Origin: Eucommia ulmoides
Lineage: Eukaryota; Streptophyta; Magnoliopsida; Garryales; Eucommiaceae
Reading direction: 5' to 3'
NCBI GenBank assembly: GCA_016647705.1
Contig: CM028335.1
Coordinates: forward strand, 3,591,501 to 3,655,500
Length of the DNA stretch: 64,000 nucleotides
Below are positions 1-10,815 of this stretch, in pieces. The notes under the pieces are model-generated. The model was not told the origin of the DNA. It did not search any database and saw nothing but the letters and a program-made list of their open reading frames with translations. The translations under genes were made by a program, and so were the position numbers. Within the stretch, counting starts at the first letter, position 1, and each line of letters opens with the position of its first letter.

Positions 1-960
1 CAAACTTAACAACTCAAACATCTCATTTCACTTCCCAAAAACATTTGGCCTGAATATTTCCAAAACATCACTCGAAACAAACCAAAAGAGACTACACGAA
101 TGAAGCCACATTCCAATACGCCAAAATACGAAGTCCACCACTGCTGTTGTTTAAAAATACTGGGAAATAAGTGCATCTCACTCCCCCAAAAAACATTTGT
201 CCTGAACATTCTCCAAATCATCACCCAATTCACACGAAAAGCAAATAGTATAAAAACAACCACGCTCCAAAAATGATAAAACAAGAACACCTATAGATCT
301 AACTTATAACAAAACATCAATTAAAATAATCAAACGAAATTACAGAACAGAAAAATCAAGTGAGTGCAAAATTACTTCATGGCTTCCCACTCCCTAAAGA
401 TCAATTCAGAGATTCTCTCTTTGAAGTTGCAGTCTTTGAGTTTCACGGGAAGGCATATACTTCTCCCTATCTCCATTACTTTAATTATTCTCTGAAACAC
501 AAGCCTAGAATAGGTGTTTATCTTCTCCTCAGAAAGAGAAATTTTCTAAATGAGATCATTGAAATTTCCAAAATCACCCGACTTCTTTTTTGCCTTTGCC
601 TTAATTTTTATCTTAGCATATCCACCATAAATATTCTTCAATCTCAATCCTTTAGACAAGGAATTCTTTCTATGATATTCTAAAGAAGTGCGATCACTCT
701 CCTCATCTCCTCCTATCACCTTCGGAAGATTTAATTCACCATTGTTATTGGACTCAACACTTGAAAGGTCTAACTAAACACCCAAATTCTTTTCCAAGCA
801 CCCCTTCTATTCCATCACCTTTACACTCATCCTCCTCATTTGAAATAGAACCTTTTTTTTGTTTTTTTGTTTTTTAATTTAATTCTCCAAGTAAGATTAA
901 CTTTAGTTTTAGCAACAAAAGAAGGTTGTCTGCAATAGTTGAAACACTTATCTAGGGCAT
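1..960. other. Degenerate intergenic sequence
   Basis: No intact gene is visible. An open stretch of about 107 codons at 360-683 (+) has no recognisable domain. It lies directly downstream, in the opposite sense, of the RRM-like remnant at 961-1318, so it may be the antisense of a decayed retroelement body. The minus strand here shows short lysine-rich stretches broken by stops. Low confidence in any coding role. Confidence 0.4.
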
Positions 961-1318
961 TTATACATGATGGGCTCCATAGAGTTTTTTTAGCTCCCAA
1001 TTCTTATTTTCCAAGTCACAATCTGCAAATTTTACCCCAATTCTACTTTTCCTGATTTCTGTCTCATTCAAATAGTTAATTGCAAACCTAGTTTGACTTA
1101 TTAAGCCAAATCTAATAAAACTAAAGGCAAAAGTCACACCCACCCTCCTTTTCTTTGGGACGAAAAAAATCCAAAATTTCTCCACAATCTCTAAAAATTG
1201 AGCGAAACCCTTGATTATTCATAGAAAATGGAAGATGATCAACAAAGAGGGTATGCACTTTACCTCGATTTGAGAAAGAGTACATGTGCCACCAAGAATT
1301 TTGGCCACCTTGCGCCAT
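961..1318 (-). pseudogene. RRM-like retroelement ORF1 fragment
   Basis: Two overlapping minus-strand frames join into something like an RNA-recognition motif. The upstream frame (1318 to about 1150) reads KVHTLFVDHLPFSM, like the RNP2 strand of the RRM found in plant LINE-associated proteins. The other frame (about 1185 to 961) continues with PKKRR and TFAFSFIRFG, which is RNP1-like (FGFVRF in the family). The switch of frame near 1150-1180 indicates a frameshift. No endonuclease or reverse transcriptase is visible next to it. The family call rests on motif spacing only; it could also be a fragment of a cellular RRM protein. Nothing suggests it is functional. Confidence 0.4.
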
Positions 1319-1639
1319 CCTAAATCAAAAGTCAAGCCGTGTAGATTTAGGCACAACCATAAACAAGGCTCCTCTCCACCACCGGATATTTTTTCACTTA
1401 TACGAAAGTGATCTGAGCAAATTGATTAACACCCTTACGGCATGTTTGGTTGGACGAAATCGGAGACGGAATGAAATCGCATTCCGCCCTCGATTCCTAT
1501 TCCGTTGTTTGGTTCTTCAATGAAATCACTTTTATGATTCCATTGTAATGAAATAGGGTGAAATGAGATTCTATTTGAAATGAGGTAGAATAGGATTCCA
1601 ACCTAATGAAATCAATATCCTAAATTACAAATAGCTCTT

Positions 1640-2040
1640 GTATTTAAACTTTTGAAAATTGAGAACAAAAATTAAGAACAAAAACAAAAATTAGATAACA
1701 GAAAATTGAGAATTAAAACTGAAAATTAAGAACAAAAATATAAAATTAGAGAACATAAAATTGAGAACGAAAATTGAAAAATTGAAAACAAAAAATGAAA
1801 ATTAAAAACAAAAACAGAAAATTGATAACAGAAAATTGAAAACATAAACTAAAAATTAAGAATAAAAACAGAAATTTAGAGAACAAAAAATTGAAAACGA
1901 AAACTGAAAATTGAAAATAAAAATTGAAAATTAGAAAACGGAAACTGAAAATTGCAAACAGAAACGAAAATTAGAGAATAGAAATTGAAAATTGAGAATA
2001 AAAACAAAAATTAGAGAACAGAAACTTAAAATTAAATGGA
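1640..2040. repeat. Minisatellite GAAAATTGAGAACAnAAAC inside copy A
   Basis: About 18-20 degenerate tandem units of roughly 20 bp, with consensus close to GAAAATTGAGAACAAAAAC. The same unit fills the middle of the related element at 20021-21199. There is no open reading frame through it. Confidence 0.8.
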
Positions 2041-2155
2041 ATAGTGAAATATAATAAAATGAGGGAATGAATAGAATAGTGAAATATAATAAAATCTTAT
2101 AATAAAGGTATAATGAGAATTTTATTATATTTCATTCTATTCCTTCACTCATTTT

Positions 2156-2702
2156 TAGGGATGGTCATGGGTCGGGCCGAGCTTAGACTAGTATATTACA
2201 AATAAATGTTGGGTCCTAGCCCGGCCCGGCCCGGTGATCGGGTCTTAATTCTATACCCAAGCCTGGCTCTATAAGAAAAATTTAAGCCCAAAGCCCGGCC
2301 CACGGGCCCCCAGCCTTATTTATTTTTTTTTTTTTTCTAATTTCAAAAATAAATACAAAAAATTCAACACTAAACCAATAAGAAATATTAAAATTACAAT
2401 TTCTAAAGGTAAACCAATATTCCAAACAAAACAAACCAATAAAAAATATTAAACTTACAATTTATAAAGGAAACCAATATTCCAAATATTAAGGTTGTAT
2501 TGTAATGTATGTATATATATATATTAAATATCCTTCGGGTCGGGCCTAAAGTTTTTGGGTCTTACCCAAGCCCAGCCCTAATTTTGATCGGGCCCTAATA
2601 CCTAGGCCCAAGCCCATGGGCTCAAACCCTAAGCCCAAGCCCTAAAAAAATAGGATCGGGCCGTTCGGGCTGAGCGGGTCCCCAGGCCCATGACCATCCT
2701 TA
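2156..2702. mobile_element. hAT MITE (TAGGGATGGTCATGGG family), copy 1
   Basis: 547 bp with terminal inverted repeats TAGGGATGGTCATGGG and its complement (one mismatch). It is flanked by a perfect 8 bp target duplication, CTCATTTT (2148-2155 and 2703-2710), diagnostic of hAT. There is no coding capacity. The subterminal regions are rich in GGGCC and CGGGTC words. It is nested inside the Harbinger-like element at 1438-2910. Sister copies are at 46812-47355 (inverted) and 53269-54042. Confidence 0.9.
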
Positions 2703-2913
2703 CTCATTTTATATTAACCAAATAAGATAATAGAATAATAATTTCACAAAGGCATAATGAGAATTTTACTATATTTCACTATTCTATTTCTTCCCTCATT
2801 TCATACTAACCAAACAAAAGAATGAAATAGTGATTCTATTGACAATTTCATTTCATTCCTTCTTTTATTCTATTCCACCATTATTTCATTCCGTCCAACC
2901 AAACGAACTGTTA

Positions 2914-3958
2914 GAATAGATCATTAAACTGATCTGACCACAGATACAATGCTGAAGACTCCCTGCCCGGCTACTGCACTACAATAGCAGCACAACGACG
3001 AGGAAAACGCCAGAAAACAGCAAGTAGGCCGTTGCCTTTCACCCAAACCCCAAGGTTATCGTTTGATCAGAGCACCGGAACTACAGATCGATCGTTAAAA
3101 TACGTTTTAACGTAAAGCTCCTATGCCACAGTCTAAATGGGGGCCCAACTAACATAGATCGATGCTTGAAATCAAAGGAAAATGGTGAAGAGAGTTAGTT
3201 TCGGCAGCAAACGGTAATAGATCGGTAGAAATTTGGTCAGAGATGGAGAAATGGAAGGTTTTTGAGAAGTGGCAAAACTCCCAAGTCAGAGCCACTCTCT
3301 CTAGCACGATGATGCAATCCAATGAGAAGCGGCAAAAATCGCCGGCCGCCGGCGAAGAGATGGAGAGGCAGCGACTATTTTGGGTCAAGCACGACTCCAA
3401 GACAGACACACTCTATCTCTCTCTCTCTTACAACAACGGAGAAGAAATCGCTTAAACCAAGCGGAAACTGTCGCCGGAATATGGGCTCCGGTGGATTTGA
3501 AAACAAGCGCGACTTCCAAGAGAGAGATTCTCTCTCTACACTCCCAACCAAGGACGATTTACAGCGCTAATAACGATTAGTATAAATAGTTTTTGCAAAG
3601 TAAGTAATTTATGTATTCTTGTTAATCTCATATTACGCTCTCTGTTTTACTATCAGTTAATATTCAATGTGAATTAAGATGAGAATACATATTATTATAT
3701 ATTAAAAAAAGTAAAAATTTATGCACAACTATTCTGAAAAATACTTGTAGATAGTAAAAATAGTTGTTGCACAATAATTTATGTATATCCATTAATCGCG
3801 TATTACGCTCTCGGTTTTTCTACCTAACGAAAACGACTATCAGTTCATATTTAACATGAATTATGATGAGAAAATTCGTTGTTACATTTCTGATACGATG
3901 TTTATCGTGCAACTATTTATATTAGCTAAAAATAGTGTCTTAAAGTTTTTATTGGGCC
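2914..3958. other. Intergenic, no recognisable gene
   Basis: Open stretches at about 3149-3580 overlap in three frames on both strands and contain a CT-rich run (3410-3430). None resembles a known family. A TATA-like and AT-rich stretch follows (3600-3950). It may be leader sequence of the retroelement remnant upstream. Confidence 0.4.
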
Positions 3959-4574
3959 TAGGGCTGTGCACGGGTCGGGTTGGCCGAAATCCGAGCCAAC
4001 CCGACCCGAGACCCGACCATCTCGGGTGGACAAAATTCATACCCGAGACCCGACCATTTTGGCATAGGAACCGGCGGGTTGTCGGGTTCGGCGGGTGTAG
4101 GTCGGGTACGGGCGGGTGCAGGTCGAGGGGGATACGGGTTAAAGGTCGGGTCGGGCTTCGGATGGTATGGGTTATGGTTTGACGGGTCTAGGCATAATCG
4201 GGTTCGGGTTCGGGTCTGGGCCCATTAAAAAAAAAAAACTGTAATTTGAAACAATTAAAAAAAAAAATACAATATTTAGGGAAAACCATTCAAAAAAATA
4301 AATAAATCACAACTCAAAACAAAAAACAAAACACACATCCAAAACTAATATTACGGATACAATTTTTAATCAAAAAAAATTACAACTTAACAAAAAATAC
4401 ATCCAAAAAAAATTACAACTCCTTAAAGGTATCGCCGATGCGTCTTCCAATTTTTCTCATTCATTTTGCAGAATAGAAAATGAAACTTCAAGATATTACC
4501 TACAAAAATAAATTATAATTAAAATAATATACAAAGAAGAGAAAATAAAAAAAATGAACAATTAAATAAATAAT

Positions 4575-6796
4575 CTAAGTTGAAGATGAGCCTTGCGAAG
4601 GATTTGATATCTCCAAATTCAAATCCACTACAAAAATCAAAATCTAATCATAAAAATACTAATTAAATATCTAATTAAAAAACCTATAAAAAAAACACTA
4701 TAATTTAAATTACCAAAATCTCGTTGCAACTCCTCAATATCATCCATCCCTTTTCGAAGTGAAATCGGCACAGAAGCTTAAAGTCAATTTTGACAACAAA
4801 TAAGAGCTTCTACCATTAATGGAGATAATAAGCTACGAAATGGATCAAGCACACGGCCCCCAGTACTAAATGCCGATTCCGACGCAATCGTAGAAACCGG
4901 TACAGCCAACACATCCCTCGCCAATCGAGATAATACTGGAAACCGACTAGTGCTACTTTTCCACCAACTTAAGATGTCAAAATTTTCATCATTTGCACCT
5001 TGAGGATTTTCGGCCAAATATTTTTCTACATCATTTTTACCCTCCAAAAATTGTTTCCTCGCTAAAAATTTTTGAAAACGGGAAGCGATTAATCTATGAG
5101 GATCATCCACATCCACATCTACATCGACCGGCTTTTTTGATATTCTACTAGCGCCACTAGGATTACCACCGGAAACATTCTCAATAGTTGACTCAAAAGA
5201 AGCATAACAATCAAACAACCGATTTAAAGCATCTTTTACTTTTTCAATTAACTCATTTGCATACACTTCATCATACATATCGCAAAAACAAAACTGAAGA
5301 TAAGATAACTTTTTCTTCGGATCCAAAACAAGTGCAACATATAGAAGAAGATTTATCTTATCTCCAGTCCCCCAGTATTTATCAAACTTAGCTTTCATAC
5401 TAAAAGCCATTTTCGATAGCAAATGATCTTCACTTCGAATCAACTCATTTATTTTCCTATGAATTATAACTATCTCATCAAAAAACGTATTTGACGTAAT
5501 AAACAAAGTACCCGAAAATTGTTTTGTAGCCAAATAAAAAAATCTCAAGAACTTCACAAAACAACGAACATTTTCCCAGTCTAGACTATTTGGTGGACTT
5601 CCACCACTCTTACCATCAACAATATCGTTATCAAAAAAGTGATCCCGATATTTTTCGTCCTCAATCTCCAATCTCCCAAAAGCTTTTTCGAATTTTTCCG
5701 CACTTTCTAGCATCTTATATGTAGAATTCCAACGAGTTGGAACATCCAGACACAAGAGACTTTTCGATTCAATATTAAACAGTTCAACACATTTTTTAAA
5801 AGCATGAAATCTATTTGGAGAACCCTTAACATATCTAACCGCTTCCCGAACTTTAATTACTGACTCGTGCAATTCTTTCAATCCATCACAAACAATCAAA
5901 TTCAAAATATGGGCACAACAACGCATGTGTAAAAATTCATGCCCTAAGACTGTACCCGACCAGTCTTTAGTTACTCGTTGCAAAAATCTAATAGTAGTAC
6001 TATTAGAACTCGCATTATCAACCGTCAAGGTGAAGTAACTATCAATATTTCATTCTCGTAAACACGACTCAATTTTTTTCCCAATCGTTTCCCCCTTATG
6101 ATTTTCAACAACACAAAAACTTAATATTCTTTTATGCAAAACCCAATCATCATCAATAAAATGACACGTAAGACATATATAATTAAAATTTTGTATTGAA
6201 GTCCAAGTGTCTGTGGTCAAGCATATTCTACGACCCTGCATAACTTTCTTTAAATTTTCTCTCTCCTCGTGATATATCTTCACAACGTCTTTAGCAACCG
6301 TAGTACGACATGGAATATTTTTAAATTTTGGTTGCAAAGAATAACAAAAATTTTTAAAGCCATAATTTTCAACAAATCTAAATGGCAATTCATCCAAAAT
6401 TACCATTTCTGCTAAAGCTCTTCTAGCTTTATCCACGGAAAAACTAGTTAATACAAAACTATCTTGTCCATCTTTTTTAAGTTGAGTCATTAACTGAGTT
6501 TGTCCCTTATCCAACTCCTTATGTGGATGTTCGCTACAAACGTGAATGTGAGCCTTTAAATTACTTGTCCCATGAGTTTTTGGATTGGCGTGATACACTT
6601 TCCCACAATAATTACAAGATGCCATTTTATTTCCATTCTCATCTTCAAATTTCGTAAAATGATTCCAAACATCAGAAATAATCTCATTACTTCCACCACG
6701 TTCTTTCACATTTTTCGGCAATGGTGATTTTTCAGTAGGGGGAGCAGGGGCAGGAGTTGAAGGATTACCTTCGACGGGTGTAGAAGGTTGTTCCAT
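4575..6796 (-). pseudogene. hAT transposase (BED finger), two nonsense codons
   Basis: This is a RICESLEEPER/Ac-like transposase, which cuts and pastes its own element in the nucleus. Start ATG is at 6794-6796 (MEQPSTP), just after a leader-intron acceptor. Visible parts in order are a BED zinc finger (CNYCGKVYHANP...H), an RNase H-fold with catalytic Asp in LTTDTWTS and in TVDNASSN, and the C-terminal hAT dimerisation block with the catalytic Glu in ASESAFSTGG. The main exon is 4714-6796. A small terminal exon at 4575-4627 fits in frame after an intron (donor GGTAATTT, acceptor TTTGTAG) and gives a Ser-rich tail. TGA stops at 6050-6052 and 4784-4786 both replace a Trp kept in the copy at 27404-29649. 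No frameshift is present, so it died recently. Length without the stops is about 711 codons, normal for the family. Confidence 0.92.
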
Positions 6797-6864
6797 ATTA
6801 GCAAATGCACTGGAACAGAACACTAAACATGAGAACAAAAATATATAAGAACACTAAATCAATC

Positions 6865-7480
6865 ATAAATGTATAAGAACAGAAACAGAAACAGATACAG
6901 ATACAGAAACAAAAACAAAAACAGATACAGATACAGAAACAGTCAAACATAACACTAAATCAAACATAAATGTTATGTATAAGAACAGAAACGGAAACGG
7001 AAACGGGAACAGGAACAGAAACAGAAACAGAAACACCAGAAACACAAACAGAAACATAAATAGAAATAGATAAAGATACAGAAACAGTCAAACAGAACAC
7101 TCAATCAAACATAAATGTATAAGAACATAAACGGAAACGGAAACGGAAACAAAAACTGAAATAGAAATACCAGAAACACAAACACAAATAGAAACACAAA
7201 CAGAAACAGATACAGATACAGAAACAGAAACACCAGAAACACAAACAGAAACAGATACAGAAACAGAAACACCAGAAACACAAATAGAAACAGAAACACA
7301 AACAGAAACAGAAACACAAACAGAAACAGAAACAGTCAAACATAACACCAAATATGAGAACAAAAATACACTAAACAAGGGAACAAAAATACACTAAATA
7401 TGGGAACAAAAATACACTAAACGTTGGAACAAAAACACTAATCAGAAGTAGAAGCAGAAACAGAAACAAAAACATAAACA
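6865..7480 (-). repeat. CAGAAA-type array in leader intron of hAT copy 1
   Basis: Variable runs of CAGAAA, CAGATA and CAGAAACAC (TTTCTG on the coding strand) lie between the leader-exon donors near 7810 and 7893 and the acceptor just upstream of the transposase ATG. Three interspersed larger units repeat the words CAAACATAACACTAAATCA and ATAAATGTATAAGAACA. The equivalent array is present in hAT copy 2. Confidence 0.85.
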
Positions 7481-8471
7481 TTTGATCCTAAATAACCATT
7501 TCTTCCTATGGACATTTCTTGTTCTTTTTAGCCTATATATTTTATTGGAAGAATCACTTATAAACAACTACCAACTGTTGCTATTATGTTCCCATATTTT
7601 AGAATAAACGCAGAGCAGAAATGAAATTGGAGCAGCCTGAGCAAGTCTAAACAGAGCATTAACAACACTTCACAATTTCACATGAATCAAACATAATCAA
7701 TTAATCATGATTCAAGAACATATTATGTTACTCATGTATCAATCAGAAATGGAAACAAAATACAGAAACCGAAAACAAAACAGAAACATGTGAATAGAAG
7801 AACTCACCTTTGTTTTCGATTTTGGCTTCAAGTCAAACAATGGAATCGATTCAATTGAACATGAGAGAAGAGATGGGCAAGATGAAGAACTTACCTTTAT
7901 AGCCATTCGAAAGGATTCGAACTTCGAAGGGTCGCAACTCGCAAGAGCCTAGATGATCGATTGAGCGGCGCTTCTTCCCTTAGAACTGACCTGAGAACTG
8001 AAAAGGGAGTGGCGATTCAGACCTCACCTGAGAAAGAAGGGAGCGGCGCTTAGATCTGCGCTTGGTAGATGAAAATCGGCGCTTAGGGTTTAGGATTGAA
8101 CTGAGAATGTGAGATGGCGATTTGATTTGAGAGCACACATAGCCATAGCCTATGCATGCTCAGACATAGGGACGGATTTCTACCCTAATCGCTATGTATA
8201 GTAGTTGGTCGGGTGCGAAGGGGGTCGTCGGAGATGGAATCCGACGACCGAACCGTCTTATACGACGGTCGGATCCAATTTTACCCGATCCGAATTTCTG
8301 TACATTTTACCCGCATATTTCGGGCCGGGCCGGTCGGGTTAATCGGGCTTCTTGCACAGCCCTAATTCGGCCTATGGTCCATGTGAATTTATTTAAATAG
8401 AGTTAACTTTAATTATTCATTTTTATTTTAATATTATAGAAAATCAAAATCATTAATTAGGACATTATTGG

Positions 8472-8570
8472 CCATGGTTAGTTTTTCCCTGATTGTTGAA
8501 ATCATTAATTAGGACAATAATAGGCGTTGAATTATATGTTTTTTTTCAATGAGCACTGTTTTCAAAATCA
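8472..8570 (+). repeat. Partial duplicate of ZIP exon 1/intron 1 junction
   Basis: This block begins GCCATGGTTAG and matches 13957-14055 at about 90 percent by eye, including the last six bases of ZIP exon 1 and its splice donor. The ZIP coding sequence before that point is not duplicated. The match resumes at 9701 after inserted elements. Confidence 0.8.
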
Positions 8571-8625
8571 TCATTTTTTTCGCTTTTAGCACGGAAATCA
8601 ATATTAGAACATCTTTAACAGTTTA

Positions 8626-9178
8626 GGTGTCGTTTGGTAACCGTTTCTGTTTCCATTCGAGTAGTGGGATGAGAATGGGATAGGATGAGATGAAAATTTT
8701 ATTTTCTTTTTGGAGTTGAATCGCGTTTGGTAACGATAATTTTTTTTTTTTTTTTTTTTTTTTGGAAAGGGAATTGTGTTTAGTAACGATTTTATCCTAA
8801 AATCATTTTTTTTTTTTCCTTTCTGTTTTGGCCTGACGGCGGTGGCGCCGTCGTCGGCGGCGGCTACGGCGCCGGTGCCGGCGGACGGCGATGGCTTCGG
8901 CGCCGGCAATGCCGGAAGGCAATGGCGACGGCCGGACAGCGGTGGCGGGTGGGTGACAGTGGACAGAAATAATGACCATGTGTTTTGGGAATAGAATGGA
9001 AATAATGAGAAACAATTTTTTTTATTTCTCATTTCTTAAGAAAAAAAAGTCAATTCTCAAATGGGAATGAAATGGAAACAAAAACAAAAATTACCAAACG
9101 CTATTCCCAAACAGAATTCTCAAAAATCTGAGAATGAGATGAGAATTTCTGAAATGGAAACGGTTATCAAACATGACC
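8626..9178. mobile_element. PIF/Harbinger-like MITE with GC-rich core
   Basis: 553 bp with ends GGTGTCGTTTGGTAACCGTT and an imperfect complement ending CATGACC. It is flanked by TTA target duplications (8623-8625, 9179-9181). The middle (about 8825-8950) is a GC-rich GGCGGTGG-type tract that opens spurious reading frames on both strands. A similar core occurs in the element at 43962-44557. It interrupts the ZIP-intron duplicate. Confidence 0.8.
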
Positions 9179-9700
9179 TTAGTCAAATTTTATATGTTGT
9201 AGTATAGCATATTTTGGTTTGAACGGATGCTCATAGTGAAAATGGTGTATCATTCTCCAACTCTAATAGATCTGTATATGGGATTAAAATTTAAAATCAA
9301 TTTTTTTAAAAGAATAAATTTTAAATCTATTTTGTTTTCATTTTTAAAATTTTATTATTACTATTTTTTATTTAGTTTGATTTTTTTTTCATGTAGTGTG
9401 AGTACTTTAATTGAAAATTAACCGAAAAATCTAATTCAACTTAAATAAAATAAAATTAATAAATTAAATTCCAACAAAAATTAATAAAATAATCTCATCA
9501 TTTTTTTGTTAATGGTGCAACCTGTGTCAAATATGACTGAGGCAAAACATCTGTGTTATTTTGACATAAATTATTCAACATCGGTTGGAATAGCTCAAAA
9601 TTGCTAAAAATGGAGAATGACACATCATATCTATCATGAAGATGCTCTTAAAACTAACCTATCAAAGCTGCTAGGGATGCTCTTAAAATTAACCTACAAA

Positions 9701-9935
9701 ACTTTTTTTTTCTTCATAATATCATATATAAGAGACTTTGTTGCGTTGACTTTTATATATTTATTTTGGTTGATTTTTATATTTCTTATTTTTCAGTTTT
9801 GTTTTTTATTTATAGATATATTCTTTTAATGATTTTTATTTTTTTTATTTTTTTTAGAGATATTCGTGTTTCTCATAGTAAACATAAATTTAATAATAAT
9901 TTATATTAACTCAATAATTTTAATTTTGTTATTAT
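9701..9935 (+). repeat. Second block of the ZIP intron 1 duplicate
   Basis: Matches about 14058-14240 of ZIP intron 1, including the shared words ATAATATCATAT, GAGATATTCGTG/TAGATATTCGAG and the CATAGTAAACATAA...AACTCAATAATTTTAA stretch. The order and orientation match the first block at 8472-8570. The sequence between the two blocks (8571-9700) is insertions, including GATGCTCTTAAAA-type MITE debris at about 9640-9690. Confidence 0.7.
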
Positions 9936-10219
9936 TAATTGAATTATTAAAAAAATGAGAATAAAAATTACAACTTATTTATTTAGAGTGCAATCTACTA
10001 TTTTTTAAATTTTTATTTAAAATGAATAAATATATTTCACTTTTCAATTGTAAACTAAATAAACTCCAATTTTCAAGCATGTTTTAAACAAAAGTTAAAT
10101 ACGTGTGGTCTTAAAATTTGGAAGTATTGGTAAATAACCTCGTCATTTTTTTTAAACAATTATTTTCGAATTTAGGATTAATCCCATTATATAAAAATTG
10201 GGCAACGTCATTAATAACC

Positions 10220-10220
<1 letters not shown>

Positions 10221-10257
<37 letters not shown>
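10221..10257. repeat. Poly(A) tract
   Basis: An uninterrupted run of about 37 A residues, followed by a second A13 run. No retroposon body is recognisable immediately to its left. Confidence 0.9.
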
Positions 10258-10261
<4 letters not shown>

Positions 10262-10284
10262 TTAAAAAAAAAAAAATAGTCAAC

Positions 10285-10815
10285 ATCACTTCCTTAATAA
10301 CTCATTAATTATGAAAATCTCTACCCACAAACAAATTTATTTATAAACGTTCATAATGGATTAAATTTATGAAAATTATAATATTTTAATTTATATTTCA
10401 TGCTCTTCGTTTTTATCACTATATTGATTATTTTTATTATTATTATTTTTAGTGAAAAAAACTCAAAATTAAACGATCACTAAAAGATTTATAAATAGTT
10501 AAAAAGTATTTACAAAATTCAAAACTATAACTGACACTTCCTAAATAAACGAGTGCTTGGTAATAAAATTGTGTAAGTGAACACTTACTAAATAGTATTT
10601 TATTATGTTGGCGTATTATTTTAGTGAACATTTACTAAGTTTTTTTTTTTTTCTTTTTGTTACTAAAAAATAATTAATATAGATATTAAAATGAAGTCGA
10701 TGAAATGTAGATTAAAATTGTATAATTTTAATGAATTTAATCCATTGTGAATGTTCACATTTTTTTATTTTTTTATGTATTTATTTTCATAATTGGTGGG
10801 TTATTAAGGACTTAC
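10285..10815. repeat. Foldback element with about 110 bp imperfect inverted arms
   Basis: The left arm (CCTTAATAACTCATTAATTA...) and the right arm (complement CCTTAATAACCCACCAATTA...) align over about 110 bp, including ATGGATTAAATT and ATTTCATG words. No coding capacity. The right arm is related to the tandem unit at 62331-62905. Confidence 0.6.

Larger units (their letters stand above)
1438..2910. mobile_element. PIF/Harbinger-like non-autonomous element, copy A
   Basis: The ends are inverted: the left starts CGGCATGTTTGGTTGGA and the right ends TCCAACCAAACGAACTG. The element is flanked by the 3 bp target duplication TTA (1435-1437 and 2911-2913), the TWA type used by PIF/Harbinger. It encodes no transposase. 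The interior holds a 20 bp-period A-rich array and a nested 547 bp hAT MITE (2156-2702). Without that insertion it would be about 0.92 kb. It is the same family as the element at 20021-21199, with which it shares about 90 bp of near-identical left end. Confidence 0.8.
3959..8364 (-). mobile_element. hAT transposon, copy 1 (complete, 4.4 kb)
   Basis: Termini are TAGGGCTGTGCA at 3959 and its complement ending at 8364. The flanking 8 bp target duplications, ATTGGGCC (3951-3958) and ATTCGGCC (8365-8372), differ at one base. The element encodes a BED-finger hAT transposase on the minus strand with two nonsense codons. Both subterminal regions are dense in CGGGT/ACCCG words, probably transposase-binding repeats. 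The 5' leader carries a long CAGAAA-type array. It belongs to the same superfamily clade as the element at 25828-30091. Confidence 0.93.

Noticed and set aside
360..683. 107-codon plus-strand frame
   Set aside because: No domain, atypical composition, and adjacent to a decayed minus-strand retroelement fragment.
3149..3580. Several 66-86 codon frames that could be a small gene
   Set aside because: Mutually overlapping frames on both strands with no conserved motif or splice context.
6863..7378. Minus-strand frames rich in Phe/Leu/Val/Ser repeats
   Set aside because: Translation of the CAGAAA/TTTCTG microsatellite in the hAT leader intron; periodic in all frames.
8604..9032. Frames of 70-142 codons on both strands
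   Set aside because: They come from the GC-rich core of the Harbinger-like MITE and have no protein similarity that I recognise.
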